DNA from: Boseongicola sp. SB0665_bin_10
GTDB taxonomy: Bacteria; Pseudomonadota; Alphaproteobacteria; Rhodobacterales; Rhodobacteraceae
Reading direction: 5' to 3'
Length of the DNA: 44,751 bases
NCBI GenBank assembly: GCA_009838075.1
Contig: VXSG01000091.1
Coordinates: forward strand, 1 to 44,751
The notes beneath the pieces were generated by a model. It made no database searches. It was not told the origin of the DNA and worked only from the letters and a program-made list of their open reading frames with translations. Each line of letters begins with the position of its first letter. Position 1 is the first letter of the stretch. Shown piece after piece: positions 43,056 through 44,751 of the stretch. A program made the translations under genes and the position numbers.

Positions 43056-44751
43056 TGGAATCTGCCTTGCCTTCCCCAGCCCCCGCCAGCGCTCCGCGCT
43101 CGCCGACCGCCGCAAGTTGCGGACGTCTATAGCCCGGAATTCGCGGAAGGACCTTGTCGCTCGGGCCGAGCAGCTGCATGCGACCGCCCTCCAACACCAG
43201 GATTCGGGCGCATTCAGCCAGAACAGGGCGCCGGTGCGCCATCACCACCACGGTCCGGCCCGCCGCCTTGGCCTGCGAAATCGCCCGGTTGAGCGCCTCC
43301 GTGCCGGCGTCGTCGAGGCTCGCATCCGGCTCATCCAGTACCAGCAGCGCAGGATCGTCGTACAGCGCCCGCGCAAGACCGATGCGTTGGCGCTGTCCGC
43401 CGGAGACCCCGCCGCTTCCGCCCTCAAGCAACGTGTCGTAGGTGTCGGGCAGGGTCAGAATCATCTCATGCGCGCCCGCCGCCATGGCTGCCCGCACCAC
43501 CGCTTCCTCCGAGGCGCCCTGATCGAAACGGGCGATGTTCTCCGCCACGCTGCCCGCGAACAGCACGACCTCCTGCGGCAGGTAGCCGAGATGGTTGCGA
43601 TAGAACGCATCGCCATAGCTAGACAGTTCCGCGCCGCCGAAACGGATTTCGCCGTGGGCGGGGGGCCACAGCCCGGCCAACGCCTTCGCCAGGGTGGACT
43701 TGCCCGCGCCACTCGGCCCCACCACCGCCACCGCCTCGCCCGGATTCGCATCGAAGCTCACGCCCTGCAGCAGCGCGTGCCGCCGGTCCGGCGATGGCAC
43801 TGCGAGGTCGCGCACCCTGAGTTCGGCCTCGGGCCGCGGCAGCGACATCGGGCGTGGCGGCAGGGGCGTCGTCGCCAGAAGCTGCGAGACCGAGAGCCAG
43901 CCTGCCCGTGCGCGCTGGATCAGGGCGGACTGGGCGATGGTCTGCTCCAATGGCTGCAGCGCACGGCCCAGCAGTATCGACGCCGCGATCATTGCCCCCG
44001 GTGTGAGTTCGCCATGCAGCACCAGCCATGCCCCGAGCGCCAGCATCCCCGATTGCAGCAGGAGCCGGAACGCCTTTGATGCCGACGTCAGCCCGCCGCC
44101 CGCGTCCGACGCCCGCATTCCGCGGTCGAGCGCCGCCTCTCTCACTGCCTTCCAGCGACCTCGCAACGGACCGCTCATGCCCAGGCTGCGCACCGTGTCC
44201 GCCTGCCGACGCATGTCCTCCGCGCGCCGTTCGGCATCGGCCGACAGGGCGGTGGCCAGCTCCTGCGGGGCCTTCGTCGCCCAGCGGTTGACCAGGGCGA
44301 GCACTAACAGCACAGAACCTCCGCCGACCGCGAGCCAGCCCAGCAACGGATGGAAAACGAAGATCACCGCCAGAAAGAACGGGGTCCATGGCAAGTCGAG
44401 GATCGCCCCCGGCGCGGGTGAAGCGAGGAACGTCCGCACGGTTTCGAGTTCGCCGAGTTCCCGGCCCGAACGCAAGCCGTGGCCGGGACCGCGCGCCGCC
44501 CGTTCGGACGCATCGAACACCCGCTCATCCAGCGCAGCTTGGATGCCCGCGCCCACCCGGGAGAGTATCCGACCCCGAAGGCCGTCGAGCAGGCCCTTCA
44601 ACCCGTAGAGATAGACCACGATGGCGAGCAGCGCGACCAGCGTCGCCTCGGACCGGCTGGTCAGCACACGGTCGTAGATCTGCAGCATGAACAAGGGCCC
44701 GGTGAGCATCAGCAGGTTGACCGCCGCACTCAACGCGCCCACCGTGACCAG
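43027..44751 (-). CDS. Type I secretion ABC exporter (PrtD/PrsD/AprD type), partial at window end
   Basis: At least 571 residues are present, cut by the window edge: the frame is open to the last base (LVTVGALS), so the true start lies outside. It has the exporter membrane domain with NLLMLTGPLFMLQIYDRVLTSRSEATLVAL, ERAARGPGHGLRSGRELGELETVRTFL and DLPWTPFFLAVIFVFHPLLG, then the ATPase with Walker A VVGPSGAGKST, Q-loop YLPQEVVLF, signature VSGGQRQRIGLARAL, Walker B LLVLDEPDASLDD and His in VVVMAHRRP. No C39 peptidase domain is seen in the visible part. Secreted cargo (RTX-type protease, lipase or similar) is not in the window. Confidence 0.9.
   Translation of the reverse strand: MVTVGALSAAVNLLMLTGPLFMLQIYDRVLTSRSEATLVALLAIVVYLYGLKGLLDGLRGRILSRVGAGIQAALDERVFDASERAARGPGHGLRSGRELGELETVRTFLASPAPGAILDLPWTPFFLAVIFVFHPLLGWLAVGGGSVLLVLALVNRWATKAPQELATALSADAERRAEDMRRQADTVRSLGMSGPLRGRWKAVREAALDRGMRASDAGGGLTSASKAFRLLLQSGMLALGAWLVLHGELTPGAMIAASILLGRALQPLEQTIAQSALIQRARAGWLSVSQLLATTPLPPRPMSLPRPEAELRVRDLAVPSPDRRHALLQGVSFDANPGEAVAVVGPSGAGKSTLAKALAGLWPPAHGEIRFGGAELSSYGDAFYRNHLGYLPQEVVLFAGSVAENIARFDQGASEEAVVRAAMAAGAHEMILTLPDTYDTLLEGGSGGVSGGQRQRIGLARALYDDPALLVLDEPDASLDDAGTEALNRAISQAKAAGRTVVVMAHRRPVLAECARILVLEGGRMQLLGPSDKVLPRIPGYRRPQLAAVGERGALAGAGEGKADSNAAGDADGN

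Overview
The window is about 44.7 kb of GC-rich (roughly 65% by eye) bacterial DNA. It is very probably from an alphaproteobacterium. The DUF484-xerC pair, the rsfS-rlmH pair, a CueR/HmrR-type copper switch, and TTT and TRAP uptake operons next to sugar-acid and aromatic-type catabolic genes are all usual in Rhodobacteraceae and related groups. I cannot fix the genus. The first 52 bases are a pure C run and look like an assembly artefact.

Layout. (1) 150-790: a HigB/HigA-like toxin-antitoxin locus. The toxin is frameshifted in a G4 run and is otherwise in frame with the antitoxin; its promoter carries a perfect palindromic operator. (2) 783-2240: decayed DNA with an M24 peptidase pseudogene. 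(3) 2267-6156, minus strand: a complete Mn/Zn-type ABC importer (binding protein, ATPase, two permeases). (4) 6263-8906: a copper module of CueR-type operator, P1B ATPase and CueR. (5) 9137-17778: mostly housekeeping and single genes (rsfS, rlmH, glpK, a UlaG-like MBL protein, a GlcD-like FAD oxidase, a class III aminotransferase, DUF484, xerC).

(6) 18000-26390, minus strand: one tightly packed operon. It encodes a tripartite tricarboxylate-type transporter (TctC, TctB, TctA), an enolase-superfamily sugar-acid dehydratase, an aldehyde dehydrogenase, an AraD-type 2-keto-3-deoxypentonate dehydratase, a GntR regulator and a PdxA-like dehydrogenase. Together these suggest uptake of an aldonate and its conversion through 2-keto-3-deoxypentonate and 2-oxoglutarate semialdehyde to 2-oxoglutarate. 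(7) 26410-28900: an IS1380-type transposase remnant next to a RloA/RloB (AbiL-like) ATPase-Toprim pair, a probable phage-defence module. (8) 29772-30953: a two-domain OsmC-like protein.

(9) 31288-41110: a second catabolic block. A TRAP transporter (DctP, DctQ, DctM) is co-transcribed with an aldehyde dehydrogenase, a LigF-like glutathione transferase and an SDR. Beyond it lie a divergent pair: a formylglycine-type sulfatase and a metallo-beta-lactamase alkylsulfatase-like protein. Copies of one palindrome, TTGGGATCCCAA or near variants, lie in the control regions of both the TRAP operon and the sulfatase pair, so I infer a single regulon handling an organic sulfate ester or its alcohol. (10) 41310-41500: a second IS1380 remnant. 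(11) 41733 to the end: a type I secretion membrane-fusion protein and its ABC exporter, which runs off the window.

Two transport operons share a design: a stable GC hairpin sits just after the binding-protein gene and before the small permease gene (25290-25331 and 36250-36275).
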